64,000 nucleotides of DNA from Pseudomonas sp. MN1F (lineage in GTDB: Bacteria; Pseudomonadota; Gammaproteobacteria; Pseudomonadales; Pseudomonadaceae), in the NCBI RefSeq assembly GCF_009391885.1, contig NZ_VZII01000039.1, positions 29,952 through 93,951 of the forward strand, read 5' to 3'. The notes beneath the pieces are model-generated. The model saw nothing but the letters and a program-made list of their open reading frames with translations, was not told where the DNA came from and made no database searches. Below are positions 51,043 through 59,172 of this stretch, one piece after another. The translations under genes were made by a program, and so were the position numbers. How positions within the stretch are numbered: the stretch's first letter is position 1; each line of letters opens with the position of its first letter.

Positions 51043-52020
51043 ATGCGCATTGCCATCCCCGACGACTACCAGGACGTCATCCGCTCACTCGACTGCTTCA
51101 AGCGCCTGGCCGGGCATGAAGTGAGCGTGTTTCACGACAAGCAGCCTGCCTCGCTGGACGAGCTGGCCGCCCGCTTCGCCGATGCCGACGCCCTGGTCCT
51201 CACCCGCGAACGCACACGCATCGATGCTGCCCTGCTCGATCGGCTGCCCAACCTCAAGCTGATCAGCCAGACCGGCAAGGTCGCGGGCCATCTGGACCTG
51301 GACGCCTGCACCGCCCGCGGCATCGTCGTTAGCGAGGGGCGCGGCTCGCCAGTGGCACCGGCGGAGCTTGCCTGGACGTTGATCCTGAATGCGCGGCGCC
51401 AGTTGGTGCCGGCGATCGAAGCGTTCAAGCAAGGCCAGTGGCAGGTCAACCTGGGCCAAGCGGTGGCCGGCCAAGTGCTGGGAATCTGGGGCTACGGCAA
51501 GATCGGCCAGCGACTCGCCCGCTACGCCCAGGCGTTCGATATGCCCGTGCTGGTGTGGGGCAGTGAAGGCAGCCGGGCAGCGGCCGAGGCGGATGGGCAC
51601 CGGGCAGCGGCATCACGCGAGGCATTTTTTGCCGAGGCGGACATCGTAAGCCTGAACCTGCGGTTGTCAGCGACAACGCGCCATGGGGTGACCTCCAACG
51701 ACCTGTCGCGGATGAAACCTGATGCCCTGCTGGTGAATGTCAGCCGCGCCGAACTGATTGCACCCGGGGCCCTGCTGCAAGCGCTCGACGCCGGCAGGCC
51801 GGGCTTCGCGGCGGTGGATGTGTTCGAACAGGAGCCGATACTCGAGCCGCACCACCCCCTGCTCACCCACCCGCGGGTGCTGAGCACGCCGCACCTGGGC
51901 TATGTGGAGAAGAACGGCTACGAGCTGTACTTCGGCGATGCCTTCGACAACGTGGTGGCGTTTGCCCAAGGCACTGCGCAGAACGTCGCCAACCCGCAGG
52001 CGCTGACGGTGCGGCGCTGA
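51043..52020 (+). CDS. D-2-hydroxyacid dehydrogenase family protein
   Basis: A 325-residue NAD(P)-dependent dehydrogenase of the D-isomer-specific 2-hydroxyacid family. The Rossmann motif GIWGYGKIGQRLARYAQAF has GYGKIG in place of the usual GxGxxG. The catalytic Arg is in LLVNVSRAELI, the Glu in VFEQEPIL and the His in STPHLGYV. The open frame extends to 50965, but the ATG at 51043 with AGGA upstream begins the family N-terminus. Substrate unknown. Confidence 0.88.
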   Translation: MRIAIPDDYQDVIRSLDCFKRLAGHEVSVFHDKQPASLDELAARFADADALVLTRERTRIDAALLDRLPNLKLISQTGKVAGHLDLDACTARGIVVSEGRGSPVAPAELAWTLILNARRQLVPAIEAFKQGQWQVNLGQAVAGQVLGIWGYGKIGQRLARYAQAFDMPVLVWGSEGSRAAAEADGHRAAASREAFFAEADIVSLNLRLSATTRHGVTSNDLSRMKPDALLVNVSRAELIAPGALLQALDAGRPGFAAVDVFEQEPILEPHHPLLTHPRVLSTPHLGYVEKNGYELYFGDAFDNVVAFAQGTAQNVANPQALTVRR

Positions 52021-52029
52021 TCTGCGGGT

Positions 52030-52473
52030 TTACGCCCGGTCAGGCAAGGCCATATGCAACAACGGGAACGGCCGGCCTTCGCCGTCCAGCGGCGAACGCC
52101 CGGTCTGCACGAAGCCGTAGTGCAGGTAGAAGCCCACTGCCTGCGGATTCTGCTCGTTCACGTCGACACTCAAGGTATCGCGCGTGTTGCGGCAGAAATC
52201 CAGCAGCGCCCGGCCAATACCCTGACCACGCAGGTCAGGATCGATGAAGAGCATTTCAACGTGGTTTTCATTGAGCCCGATAAAGCCCAGCGGCTTGTCT
52301 TCAGGGTCGACAGCCACCCACAGCTCGACGGCATGCAGGTAGACGTCGCGCAATTGCGGCAGCAAGGCGTCGATGTCGGACGCCTGTAGAAAGTGATGAG
52401 TTGCGCGCACGGCGCGCAGCCAGATGTCGACCAGCCGAGGGTGATCGGCAGCGATAGCTTGGCGAATGATCAT
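52030..52473 (-). CDS. GNAT-family N-acetyltransferase
   Basis: A 147-residue acetyltransferase with the acetyl-CoA-binding motif IDPDLRGQGIGRALLDFCRN (motif A) and the downstream VNEQNPQAVGFYLHYGFVQT (motif B). It resembles E. coli YjaB-type GNATs. AGGATG precedes the ATG. It is convergent with the dehydrogenase. The acceptor is unknown. Confidence 0.87.
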   Translation of the reverse strand: MIIRQAIAADHPRLVDIWLRAVRATHHFLQASDIDALLPQLRDVYLHAVELWVAVDPEDKPLGFIGLNENHVEMLFIDPDLRGQGIGRALLDFCRNTRDTLSVDVNEQNPQAVGFYLHYGFVQTGRSPLDGEGRPFPLLHMALPDRA

Positions 52474-52620
52474 GGAATCATCCTGAATTTTCTGATGACG
52501 GATTATCGGTGCGCCTTGGCAAGGCGACCGTACTCATGTCGGCATCATGTATGCCCGCTTCGCGAATCAACGCCTGGGCGGTGCACGGCAGAACAGCCGG
52601 ATAGGTAGGAAGCGCCTATG

Positions 52621-52841
52621 CTACCCACCCTTGCCGTCGAGGTAAAGACGGTTACGGGGGGATGGATGAGGTCGATGAAGGGATCGGTGCGGCATCTTCA
52701 GCGTGAAGACCGCCTGCTCACCCAGCAGTTGCCTGATGCAATAATGGGACTGGTCTGCAACATCCGACATGACATTGACCAGCACCAGGCGCACAGCGTG
52801 GCTGCCAGGGTAAAGGCAATCAAATTGTCGGCAATGGGCAT
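52621..52841 (-). pseudogene. Remnant: LysE-like start joined to an unidentified tail
   Basis: On the minus strand, an ATG at 52841 encodes MPIADNLIAFTLAATL, which resembles the first helix of a LysE-type exporter, and then loses similarity. From about 52800 the neighbouring frame reads RLVLVNVMSDVADQSHYCIR followed by QLLGEQAVFTLKM and reaches a stop at 52621. The latter has normal amino-acid usage but no family I recognise. The stretch looks like a deletion fusing two former genes. The rest of the 459-base gap (52474-52932) holds nothing clear. Confidence 0.45.
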
Positions 52842-52932
52842 GCGAATTCGGGCCTTGGCTGAGCTCGGGCGCAGATTAGCATGGCGTTAGCCTATGATGG
52901 TGGCTGGCCCACCGCCTTTCTCAGGACAGCCC

Positions 52933-53931
52933 ATGCCCTACCCCATCGAACAGAAACTCGTCGTCGGCGTCGCCTCCAGCGCCCTGTTCGACCTGACCGT
53001 CTCCGACAATATCTACCAGGCCGAAGGCGTCGAAGCCTATCGCCTGCACCAGGAAGAAAACCTCGACGTGCCCTTTCCCAAGGGCGTGGCCTTCCCGTTC
53101 ATCCGCCGCTTCCTGAGCATCAACAAGGCCTTCCCCGAGCAACTGCCGGTGGAAGTGGTGCTGCTCTCGCGCAACTCGCCGGAAACCGGGCTGCGGGTGT
53201 TCCGCTCGATCAACCATTACAACCTGGACATCACCCGCGCAGCGTTCATGTCCGGCCGCTCACCCTACGAATACATCCCGGCCTTCAATGCCTCGCTGTT
53301 CCTCAGCGCCCATGAAGGCGACGTGCAACGTGCGATCGACGCCGACTACCCGGCGGGCCTGGTGCTGCCGACGAAGATCTACGATGACGAGATCGACACC
53401 GAGCTGCGGGTGGCCTTCGACTTCGATGGCGTGATTGCTGATGACGAGGCGGAGAGCGTGTACAAGCAGCGCCTGAACCTGGATGAATTCCAGGCCCATG
53501 AGCGCGATCGCAAAGCCATCCCGCACCAGCCGGGGCCGCTGGCAGACCTGTACCGCAAGCTTTCGCTGATTCGCAAACTGGAAGACCGCAAGTTGGCGCA
53601 AGACCCAGCGTACCAGCGCATCCTGCGTATCGCGATCGTCACGGCACGCAATGCGCCGGCCCATGAGCGGGTGGTGACGACGCTGAAGAACTGGGGGGTT
53701 TCGCCGGATGAGTCGTTCTTCCTTGGCGGGATGCAGAAGGACCGCGTATTGCAGATTCTCAAGCCGCACATGTTCTTCGATGACCAGCGCAGCCACTTGT
53801 TCTCGGCCGCCGGGGATCTGCCGATGGTGCATGTGCCATTCGGGATCGCCAATAGAGTGCGGCCAGAAGCGATAACCGATGATTCGATTGCAGAGGAAAA
53901 ACCCGAAGGCCGGTGCGCCCGGGATGCGTGA
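52933..53931 (+). CDS. 5'-nucleotidase (cytosolic, PF06189-type)
   Basis: A 332-residue soluble protein similar to cytosolic 5'-nucleotidase I. The family N-terminal half (LVVGVASSALFDLTVSDNIY, VVLLSRNSPETGLRVFRSIN) and the HAD-like motif VAFDFDGVIADDEAESVYKQ are clear, and IAIVTARNAPAHERVVTTLK fits motif II/III. It should dephosphorylate nucleoside monophosphates. AGGA precedes the ATG at 52933; the earlier start at 52894 is unsupported. Confidence 0.86.
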   Translation: MPYPIEQKLVVGVASSALFDLTVSDNIYQAEGVEAYRLHQEENLDVPFPKGVAFPFIRRFLSINKAFPEQLPVEVVLLSRNSPETGLRVFRSINHYNLDITRAAFMSGRSPYEYIPAFNASLFLSAHEGDVQRAIDADYPAGLVLPTKIYDDEIDTELRVAFDFDGVIADDEAESVYKQRLNLDEFQAHERDRKAIPHQPGPLADLYRKLSLIRKLEDRKLAQDPAYQRILRIAIVTARNAPAHERVVTTLKNWGVSPDESFFLGGMQKDRVLQILKPHMFFDDQRSHLFSAAGDLPMVHVPFGIANRVRPEAITDDSIAEEKPEGRCARDA

Positions 53932-53974
53932 GCATTGGTGGGGCTGTGCGCTCGTGAATACGACCAAGCCTCGT

Positions 53975-54154
53975 TCAGGGTGACTGCCTAGGCATGCACT
54001 TCTCCACCAGCGTATCCCGGTTGGGATTGTTGGGGAGTGTCTTCAAACGATCGGGCTGGCAATGCTCATCGGACACCGCATAGTGAGAAGAGTCGTCGCC
54101 ACAGGCCGCCAGCAAGGCAGCGATGAAAATCACAAGTACGGATTTGCGAATCAT
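53975..54154 (-). CDS. Small lipoprotein, possibly TrbK-like
   Basis: A 59-residue lipoprotein precursor: signal MIRKSVLVIFIAALLAAC with lipidation at that cysteine, then a short mature chain with two further cysteines (DEHCQPDRLKTLPNNPNRDT, VEKCMPR). The C-x-P-x-L...LP...R..L...C spacing resembles small TrbK-type (entry-exclusion-like) lipoproteins that occur as chromosomal orphans in pseudomonads; a conjugation role here is unlikely. The longer open frame to 54211 gives no signal at its start. Confidence 0.6.
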   Translation of the reverse strand: MIRKSVLVIFIAALLAACGDDSSHYAVSDEHCQPDRLKTLPNNPNRDTLVEKCMPRQSP

Positions 54155-54279
54155 CTGCTCACTCACTCCATTGACGGGCGGAGGTTTGGCAAAAGCAAAG
54201 ACGTTTGCCAAAAGCTTAGCGCGTCACAGGGCGAGTTCAATGCCAGACTGGTACTCATTTCACTCGCGTGAGGTACTGC

Positions 54280-55050
54280 ATGAGCCTGATACCCAACCTC
54301 AATGGCCAAGCCAATGTCCTGATAGTCGGCGCCAGCCGTGGCATCGGCCTGGCGCTGTGTACGGCCTTGCTGGCGCGTGAGGAGGTGGCCAGGCTCTGGG
54401 CCGTGTCGCGCAACGCCAAAGGCAATGACGACCTGGCAGAACTCACCCGGCAACACGGCGAGCGCCTGGTGCTGATGGATTGCGACGCGCGTGACGAACC
54501 AGCGCTCGCGGCACTGGCAACCGAACTCGGGCATGCCTGCGATCACCTGCACCTGGTCATCAGCACCTTGGGCATCCTCCACCAGGACGGTGCCAAGGCA
54601 GAGAAAACATTGGCACAGCTGGACCTGGCCGGCCTGCAGGCAAGCTTCGCGACCAATGCCTTCGCACCGATATTGCTGCTCAAGCACCTGCTGCCCTTGT
54701 TGCGCAAGGAGCCCGCCACCTTTGCCGCGCTGTCCGCCAGAGTGGGGTCGATCGGCGATAACCGCCTGGGCGGTTGGTACAGTTATCGGGCCAGCAAGGC
54801 GGCGCTGAACCAGTTGCTGCACACCGCCAGTATCGAGCTGAGGCGCCTGAACCCGGCCGCCTCGGTACTGGCGCTGCACCCCGGGACCACTGACACAGCG
54901 CTGTCGCGGCCGTTTCAGGGGAATGTGCCAGCGGGCAAGCTGTTTGACCCAGCGTTCGCCGCACAATGCGTCATCGCGCAAGTGGGGCGGTTGGGGCCTG
55001 CGGACAGTGGAGGGTTCTGGGCCTGGGATGGCCAAACCATTGAATGGTAA
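54280..55050 (+). CDS. SDR-family NAD(P)-dependent oxidoreductase
   Basis: A 256-residue short-chain dehydrogenase. The cofactor motif GASRGIGLALC, a near-canonical FATNAFAPILLLKHLLPLLR helix (the asparagine region) and the catalytic YRASKAALNQLL (Tyr-x-x-x-Lys) are present. It resembles the C-factor/CsgA-like subgroup. A GTG 12 bases upstream is in frame, but the ATG at 54280 has GAGG at proper spacing. Substrate unknown. Confidence 0.88.
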   Translation: MSLIPNLNGQANVLIVGASRGIGLALCTALLAREEVARLWAVSRNAKGNDDLAELTRQHGERLVLMDCDARDEPALAALATELGHACDHLHLVISTLGILHQDGAKAEKTLAQLDLAGLQASFATNAFAPILLLKHLLPLLRKEPATFAALSARVGSIGDNRLGGWYSYRASKAALNQLLHTASIELRRLNPAASVLALHPGTTDTALSRPFQGNVPAGKLFDPAFAAQCVIAQVGRLGPADSGGFWAWDGQTIEW

Positions 55051-55101
55051 GCCCCTCGCCAACCGTCAGTGCGCGCTGGAAAGGGGCAAACGCTTCGCCA
55101 G

Positions 55102-55554
55102 TCATCGGGTCTTCTCCATCGGCTGGTAGACCAGCCCGGCAAACTCACCCACATCCCCGGCCAATTCGAAGCCGTAGCTCAGGTATGCGGCCACGGAGGG
55201 TAAGGAAGCCCTGACGGTCACGACCTGGCTTCTGGCGTGCTTCAGTGCCTCATTCATCAGCCGCGCGCCCACGCCCCGGCGTTGCCATGCGGGCGCCACA
55301 AACAGCATGGCTACGTGACGGCCTTCCTTGAGTTCGACCAGGCCGCAGATGAAGCCATCCGCTTCACAGAGCAAGATCAGGTTGTCGCCTTCCATACGTT
55401 CGCTGAACGCGCGCTCGGCAGCCACTGCAGCGAACGTCTGCGCGCCCTGCTCCGGCAGCGATGGCGCCACTGCCTGCGTGAATGCCTCCAGACAGAGGGC
55501 GCTGGCGCGGGGCAAGTCTGCGTGGGTCAGTTTGCGTATATGCATGCTTGTCAT
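55102..55554 (-). CDS. GNAT-family N-acetyltransferase
   Basis: A 150-residue acetyltransferase with motif A HVAMLFVAPAWQRRGVGARL followed by MNEALKHARSQVV, and the motif B region VAAYLSYGFEL. An internal Met three codons downstream is an alternative start. It is convergent with the SDR gene and lies 16 bases downstream of the next minus-strand gene, so the two are likely co-transcribed. Confidence 0.85.
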   Translation of the reverse strand: MTSMHIRKLTHADLPRASALCLEAFTQAVAPSLPEQGAQTFAAVAAERAFSERMEGDNLILLCEADGFICGLVELKEGRHVAMLFVAPAWQRRGVGARLMNEALKHARSQVVTVRASLPSVAAYLSYGFELAGDVGEFAGLVYQPMEKTR

Positions 55555-55570
55555 CTCGGCAGTCGGCTTG

Positions 55571-55933
55571 TCAGTCGATTAACTCGACATAACTGGACTC
55601 GCCGCCTCCCTGCGCACCGGACAACCAACCCCAGACGAAGTGCAGCGTTGTGCGGCCATTAGTGTCCTCGCCCACCTCGCCACGCGACCAGCCAGCAAGC
55701 AGCTCACCTTCGGTGGTGATGCACTGAAAAAGCAGTTCGAAGGTATGGGTGCCGGTTACCCGACCGACCTGATTGCCCAGGCGGATGCGGCCGCCTTGGT
55801 AAGTGCTGGTGATGGCTTCGCCGTCGACAAAATAGCGGAATACCGTACCGCTACCCGATAACCCCTGGCTGTTGCTGGCGACGGTGAAGCGACGGTTGTG
55901 CAAACGCGCGTACATATAAGAAGAGTTATCCAT
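55571..55933 (-). CDS. Small conserved protein often labelled n-acetylglutamate synthase
   Basis: A 120-residue soluble protein rich in beta-strands (NRRFTVASNSQGLSGSGTVF, RYFVDGEAITSTYQGGRIRL, FQCITTEGELLAGWSRGEVG, GRTTLHFVWGWLSG). This repeats the FxYxxxG-x-I-xxxYxGGxIxxG pattern of a small family that databases often name N-acetylglutamate synthase without support. It has no GNAT or kinase fold, so that name is doubtful. GAGGG precedes the ATG at 55933; an ATG eight codons upstream is possible. Confidence 0.7.
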   Translation of the reverse strand: MDNSSYMYARLHNRRFTVASNSQGLSGSGTVFRYFVDGEAITSTYQGGRIRLGNQVGRVTGTHTFELLFQCITTEGELLAGWSRGEVGEDTNGRTTLHFVWGWLSGAQGGGESSYVELID

Positions 55934-56142
55934 GACCCTCGTGCCTTCACGTGACATTCCATTTCAGACAACCGAACCCTATCTGAACCGCGTGGCTATT
56001 ACCATCCGACCGTCCGGACACATTGACCTGTCCCCTCGTCATGAAATGAAAAATCGCTGACGTGCGATGAGAAGTGGCCGCTGCCACTGCTGCCTTAAAG
56101 TCGGTGCACAACAAAACCGTGCCCGCAATCCCGAGAGCAGCC

Positions 56143-57909
56143 ATGAGCAGATCCACCCGAAAGAGCGAGACCGCGCGCCCCTCCCCGCGCGCGCGCAAGC
56201 AGGCCGATCGCCCGGACAACACTCAGCAGCAGGCGTTGATCGGCGCCGCTGCCAACCACACCCCAGCGGCCAACCCGCTGGTCAGCATGCGCCCGGCCGA
56301 CCTGGCCAGCTGGGCCGGCTGCCTGCTCAAGGCCGTGGGCAAATCGCCGCTCAAGGCGGGGGCTCATGCAGGTGGCTACCTGAATTCGCTGCGCAGCATC
56401 GCCAGTGGCCGCTCCTGCATCGCGCCAGACCCGAAGGACAAGCGCTTCACCGATCCAGCCTGGCAATCCAACGCTTTCCTGCGCGCACTGCTGCAGAGCT
56501 ACCTGGCCGGCCAACGTGAGCTGACCGGCTTCATCGAGGCCAGCGACCTTGCCCCACAAGACAAGAGCCGCGCGCGGTTCATCGCAGCATTGCTGGCCGA
56601 TGCCCTGGCACCGAGCAACTCACCGCTGACCAACCCGGCAGCGCTGCGCAAGATGGTGGACACCGGCGGCATGAGCCTGGCCAGGGGCGTGGGCCAGTTC
56701 GGCCATGACATCCTGAACAACCGCGGCCTCCCGAGGCAGGTCGACAGCGCGCCGTTCAAGGTTGGGGAAAACATCGCCACGGCCAAAGGCGAAGTGGTGT
56801 TTCGCAACGAGATGTTCGAGCTGCTGCAGTTCGCCCCCACCACCGAAAGGGTCTATGCCCGGCCTCTGGTGATGTCGCCGCCGCAGATCAACAAGTACTA
56901 CGCCATCGACCTGTCGCCGGAAAAAAGCCTGATCAAGTGGATTCAGGACAGCGGCGTCAGCCTGTTCGTCATCAGTTGGCGCAACCCCAGCCGCGAGCAT
57001 CGCGACTGGGGCCTGGCCGACTACGCGCTGTGCCTGGACCAGGCGGTGGACGTGGCGCGCAGCATCACCCGCAGCCCGGATGTGAACATGTGGGGTTCCT
57101 GCTCGGGTGGCATCACCCTGGCGGCCTACCTGGGTTGGCTGGCGGCCCGTGGCGAAGGCCGCAAGGTCGCCAATACCTGCTGGGCCGTGTGCGTGCTCGA
57201 CATGCCCTCGGCGCTGGACGACACCGACCTGGGGCTGTTCAACACGCCGGCGGCGCTGCGCGCGGCCAAGGCCAGCTCCCGGCGCAAAGGCGTGCTCAGC
57301 GGCCAGGACATGGCCCGCATGTTCGCCTGGATGCGCCCGAACGACCTGATCTGGAGCTACTGGGTCAACAATTACCTGCTGGGCAACAAACCGCCGGCTT
57401 TCGATATCCTGGCCTGGAACAACGACACCACGCGGCTACCGGCCCAGCTGCACGCTGACTACCTCGACCTGATCCAGCAGAACCCTTACGTCAACCCGGG
57501 TGCCCTGGAGATTGCCGGCGAGTTGATCGACATGCGCCAGGTGCAGGTAGGCGCCTATGTGGTTGGCGGCACCACCGACCACATCACCCCCTGGCAGGGC
57601 TGCTACGGCACCGCCCGGCTGTTTGGCGAAGATGCTACCTACGTGCTGTCCAATGCGGGGCACCTGCAGAGCCTGGTGAACCCACCGGGCAACCCCAAGT
57701 CGTTCTATTACGCGGCACCGGCCACTGCCGAGGCGCCTGAAGCCTGGCTGCAGAACGCCGGTGAGCGCCAGCAAGGCAGCTGGTGGCCGCACTGGCGCGA
57801 ATGGATCGGGCAGCGCTCGGGCGACAGCCGGGTGGCGCCGAAGAAGCTTGGTTCGCGCAATTACCGGCCCTTGGGCCCCGCACCTGGTACCTATGTCATG
57901 GCGCGTTGA
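56143..57909 (+). CDS. Orphan class II-like polyhydroxyalkanoate synthase
   Basis: A 588-residue alpha/beta-hydrolase PHA polymerase of the medium-chain-length (class II) type. The lipase-like box is GSCSGG with Cys320; Asp479 lies in GGTTDHITPW and His507 in SNAGHLQSL, so the catalytic triad is complete. MRPNDLIWSYWVNNYLLGNK and ILAWNNDTTRLPAQ are class II hallmarks. The N-terminal ~30 residues are an extra Lys/Arg/Ser-rich leader, making it longer than PhaC1/PhaC2 (~560). No phaZ, phaD, phaF or phaI gene is near. A GAGAG stretch precedes the ATG at 56143. Confidence 0.9.
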   Translation: MSRSTRKSETARPSPRARKQADRPDNTQQQALIGAAANHTPAANPLVSMRPADLASWAGCLLKAVGKSPLKAGAHAGGYLNSLRSIASGRSCIAPDPKDKRFTDPAWQSNAFLRALLQSYLAGQRELTGFIEASDLAPQDKSRARFIAALLADALAPSNSPLTNPAALRKMVDTGGMSLARGVGQFGHDILNNRGLPRQVDSAPFKVGENIATAKGEVVFRNEMFELLQFAPTTERVYARPLVMSPPQINKYYAIDLSPEKSLIKWIQDSGVSLFVISWRNPSREHRDWGLADYALCLDQAVDVARSITRSPDVNMWGSCSGGITLAAYLGWLAARGEGRKVANTCWAVCVLDMPSALDDTDLGLFNTPAALRAAKASSRRKGVLSGQDMARMFAWMRPNDLIWSYWVNNYLLGNKPPAFDILAWNNDTTRLPAQLHADYLDLIQQNPYVNPGALEIAGELIDMRQVQVGAYVVGGTTDHITPWQGCYGTARLFGEDATYVLSNAGHLQSLVNPPGNPKSFYYAAPATAEAPEAWLQNAGERQQGSWWPHWREWIGQRSGDSRVAPKKLGSRNYRPLGPAPGTYVMAR

Positions 57910-57933
57910 GTCATCAGTTTCCAGGCCTGCGGT

Positions 57934-57950
57934 GGGCCTGTGGCAGGCCC
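57934..57950 (+). terminator. Hairpin after the PHA synthase gene
   Basis: GGGCCTG / CAGGCCC form a 7-bp stem with a 3-base loop 25 bases after the PHA synthase stop. It is probably a terminator, without a clear U tract. Confidence 0.5.
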
Positions 57951-58000
57951 CCCTGCCAGAGGCCAGGCCCGTAGTCCGTACCTACCAGAACGTATCAGCA

Positions 58001-58023
58001 AAAAAGCCCAGCATAGGCTGGGC
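58001..58023 (-). terminator. Intrinsic terminator of the glycine-rich gene
   Basis: On the minus strand the 7-bp stem GCCCAGC/GCTGGGC with a 4-base loop is followed by a run of Ts (plus-strand A tract ending at 58005). It is 43 bases after the glycine-rich gene stop and also faces the PHA synthase. Confidence 0.8.
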
Positions 58024-58065
58024 TCTTGGGTACGCTAAGGTTGGTACCGCATCGAAGCTGTCAAA

Positions 58066-58536
58066 TCATCGATCGTTCTTCGAAGAGGACTCGACGGCGT
58101 TGGATAGTCCTCTGGAATTGTCATCACCTGGAGTGGTTCGTGAGATGGCAGTGGATTTGGCCAAACCACGAGTGTCCTTGGAGTGAGCAATACCCGAGGT
58201 GGTGGTTCCGTGACCCTTGTCACTGTTGCGCGAGCTCCCGTAATGGTTACCGCTTACACCATGGTCGCGTGTGGCCTTGCCAGCGTGATCGCTTTCAGCG
58301 CTCTTGCCGTTTCCGCTGGCCCCGCCCATACCACCTGCATGCCCACTTCCATGTCCGCCGCCATTCCCGCCACCGTTACCACCTCCACCGCCATGACCAC
58401 CACCGCCGCCACCGCCACCGCCACCGCCACCACCTTTGGCATAGGCGGAACCAATAGGTGAGATATCTGCGGGCACGAATGCAGTCATCCCGAGTGCCAA
58501 TGCGCAGGCAAAGACAGCAACCAGGGGTTTTCTCAT
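58066..58536 (-). CDS. Secreted glycine-rich protein
   Basis: A 156-residue protein with a clear signal peptide (cleavage after GSAYA) followed by a run of 13 glycines, then Gly/His/Asn-rich sequence (GHGGGGGNGGGNGGGHGSGH, AGGMGGASGNG) and a hydrophilic Ser/Asp/Lys tail with no further hydrophobic segment. Mature composition suggests a disordered exported protein, perhaps metal-binding through its histidines or a surface/matrix component (inference). A perfect GGAGG precedes the ATG. It is divergent from the CigR-like gene and has its own terminator. The repeats are ccaccg-type trinucleotide tracts that could vary by slippage. Confidence 0.8.
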   Translation of the reverse strand: MRKPLVAVFACALALGMTAFVPADISPIGSAYAKGGGGGGGGGGGGGHGGGGGNGGGNGGGHGSGHAGGMGGASGNGKSAESDHAGKATRDHGVSGNHYGSSRNSDKGHGTTTSGIAHSKDTRGLAKSTAISRTTPGDDNSRGLSNAVESSSKNDR

Positions 58537-58701
58537 TGTTATTCGCCTCCAGAGGCGCGTGGGGGAGCTTAAGTGCTCCTCAGACCGAGAGCAGGCGCTT
58601 AAGTTCTTGAATCCCGACAGAATGCTGGCTACCTCAGATGCATTGCCTTCGCGAGTAAGTTGACTATTCTGTGGTGGGATAAAAAATCAAGGAATGCTCC
58701 C

Positions 58702-59127
58702 ATGAGAAGGAAGTTGAATGTCGCCGTAGCCCTCTCTCTGGCACTGGTTGCAAGCCCGATGTTGCTGGCCGACCCCGGAAAAGGGAAAGGCCACGACAAG
58801 GGTGGGCAACACGCAAACCAGGGCCATCAGGGCAACAGCAACGACTGGCACAATGGGCCTTCCGTTGACTTGGGCGGGGTGCGCGTCATCCTCAATGACA
58901 ATCGTGATTACTGGAATCCAGGCCCTTCTTTACCGCCAGGTATCCAGAAGAATCTGGCACGCGGCAAACCTCTCCCACCTGGGATCGCCAAGAAGCTGGA
59001 CAGCCGTTTAATCGGCCGACTTCCCCGTTACGATGGCTATGAGTGGCAACAAGCCGGAACTGACCTGCTGCTTGTGGCAATTACCTCAGGTCTGATCTAT
59101 GAGGTGCTGCATAACGTTCTGGACTAA
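58702..59127 (+). CDS. CigR-family anti-virulence regulator-like protein
   Basis: A 141-residue protein with an N-terminal signal/anchor (LNVAVALSLALVASPMLLA), a low-complexity Gly/His/Lys segment (DPGKGKGHDKGGQHANQGHQ), the conserved PPGIQKNLARGKPLPPGIAK and RLPRYDGYEWQQAGTDLLLV strings, and a C-terminal membrane helix. These match the RcnB/CigR-type family, named from a Salmonella type III secretion regulator; that role cannot be assumed here. AAGGA precedes the ATG. It is divergent from a second Gly/His-rich exported protein. Confidence 0.82.
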   Translation: MRRKLNVAVALSLALVASPMLLADPGKGKGHDKGGQHANQGHQGNSNDWHNGPSVDLGGVRVILNDNRDYWNPGPSLPPGIQKNLARGKPLPPGIAKKLDSRLIGRLPRYDGYEWQQAGTDLLLVAITSGLIYEVLHNVLD

Positions 59128-59172
59128 GCCCCATCGCCAGCCCTATCAAGAGCCACCCCACATGCCTCCCGT

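Noticed and set aside
52618..52890. 90-codon plus-strand open frame in the GNAT/5'-nucleotidase gap
   Set aside because: No ribosome-binding site and no motif; the minus strand gives better coding-like fragments (LysE-like start, unknown tail).
58183..58461. 92-codon Thr/Ala-rich open frame antisense to the glycine-rich gene
   Set aside because: It arises from the ccaccg repeat tract read on the other strand; the minus-strand gene has a signal peptide, GGAGG and a terminator.
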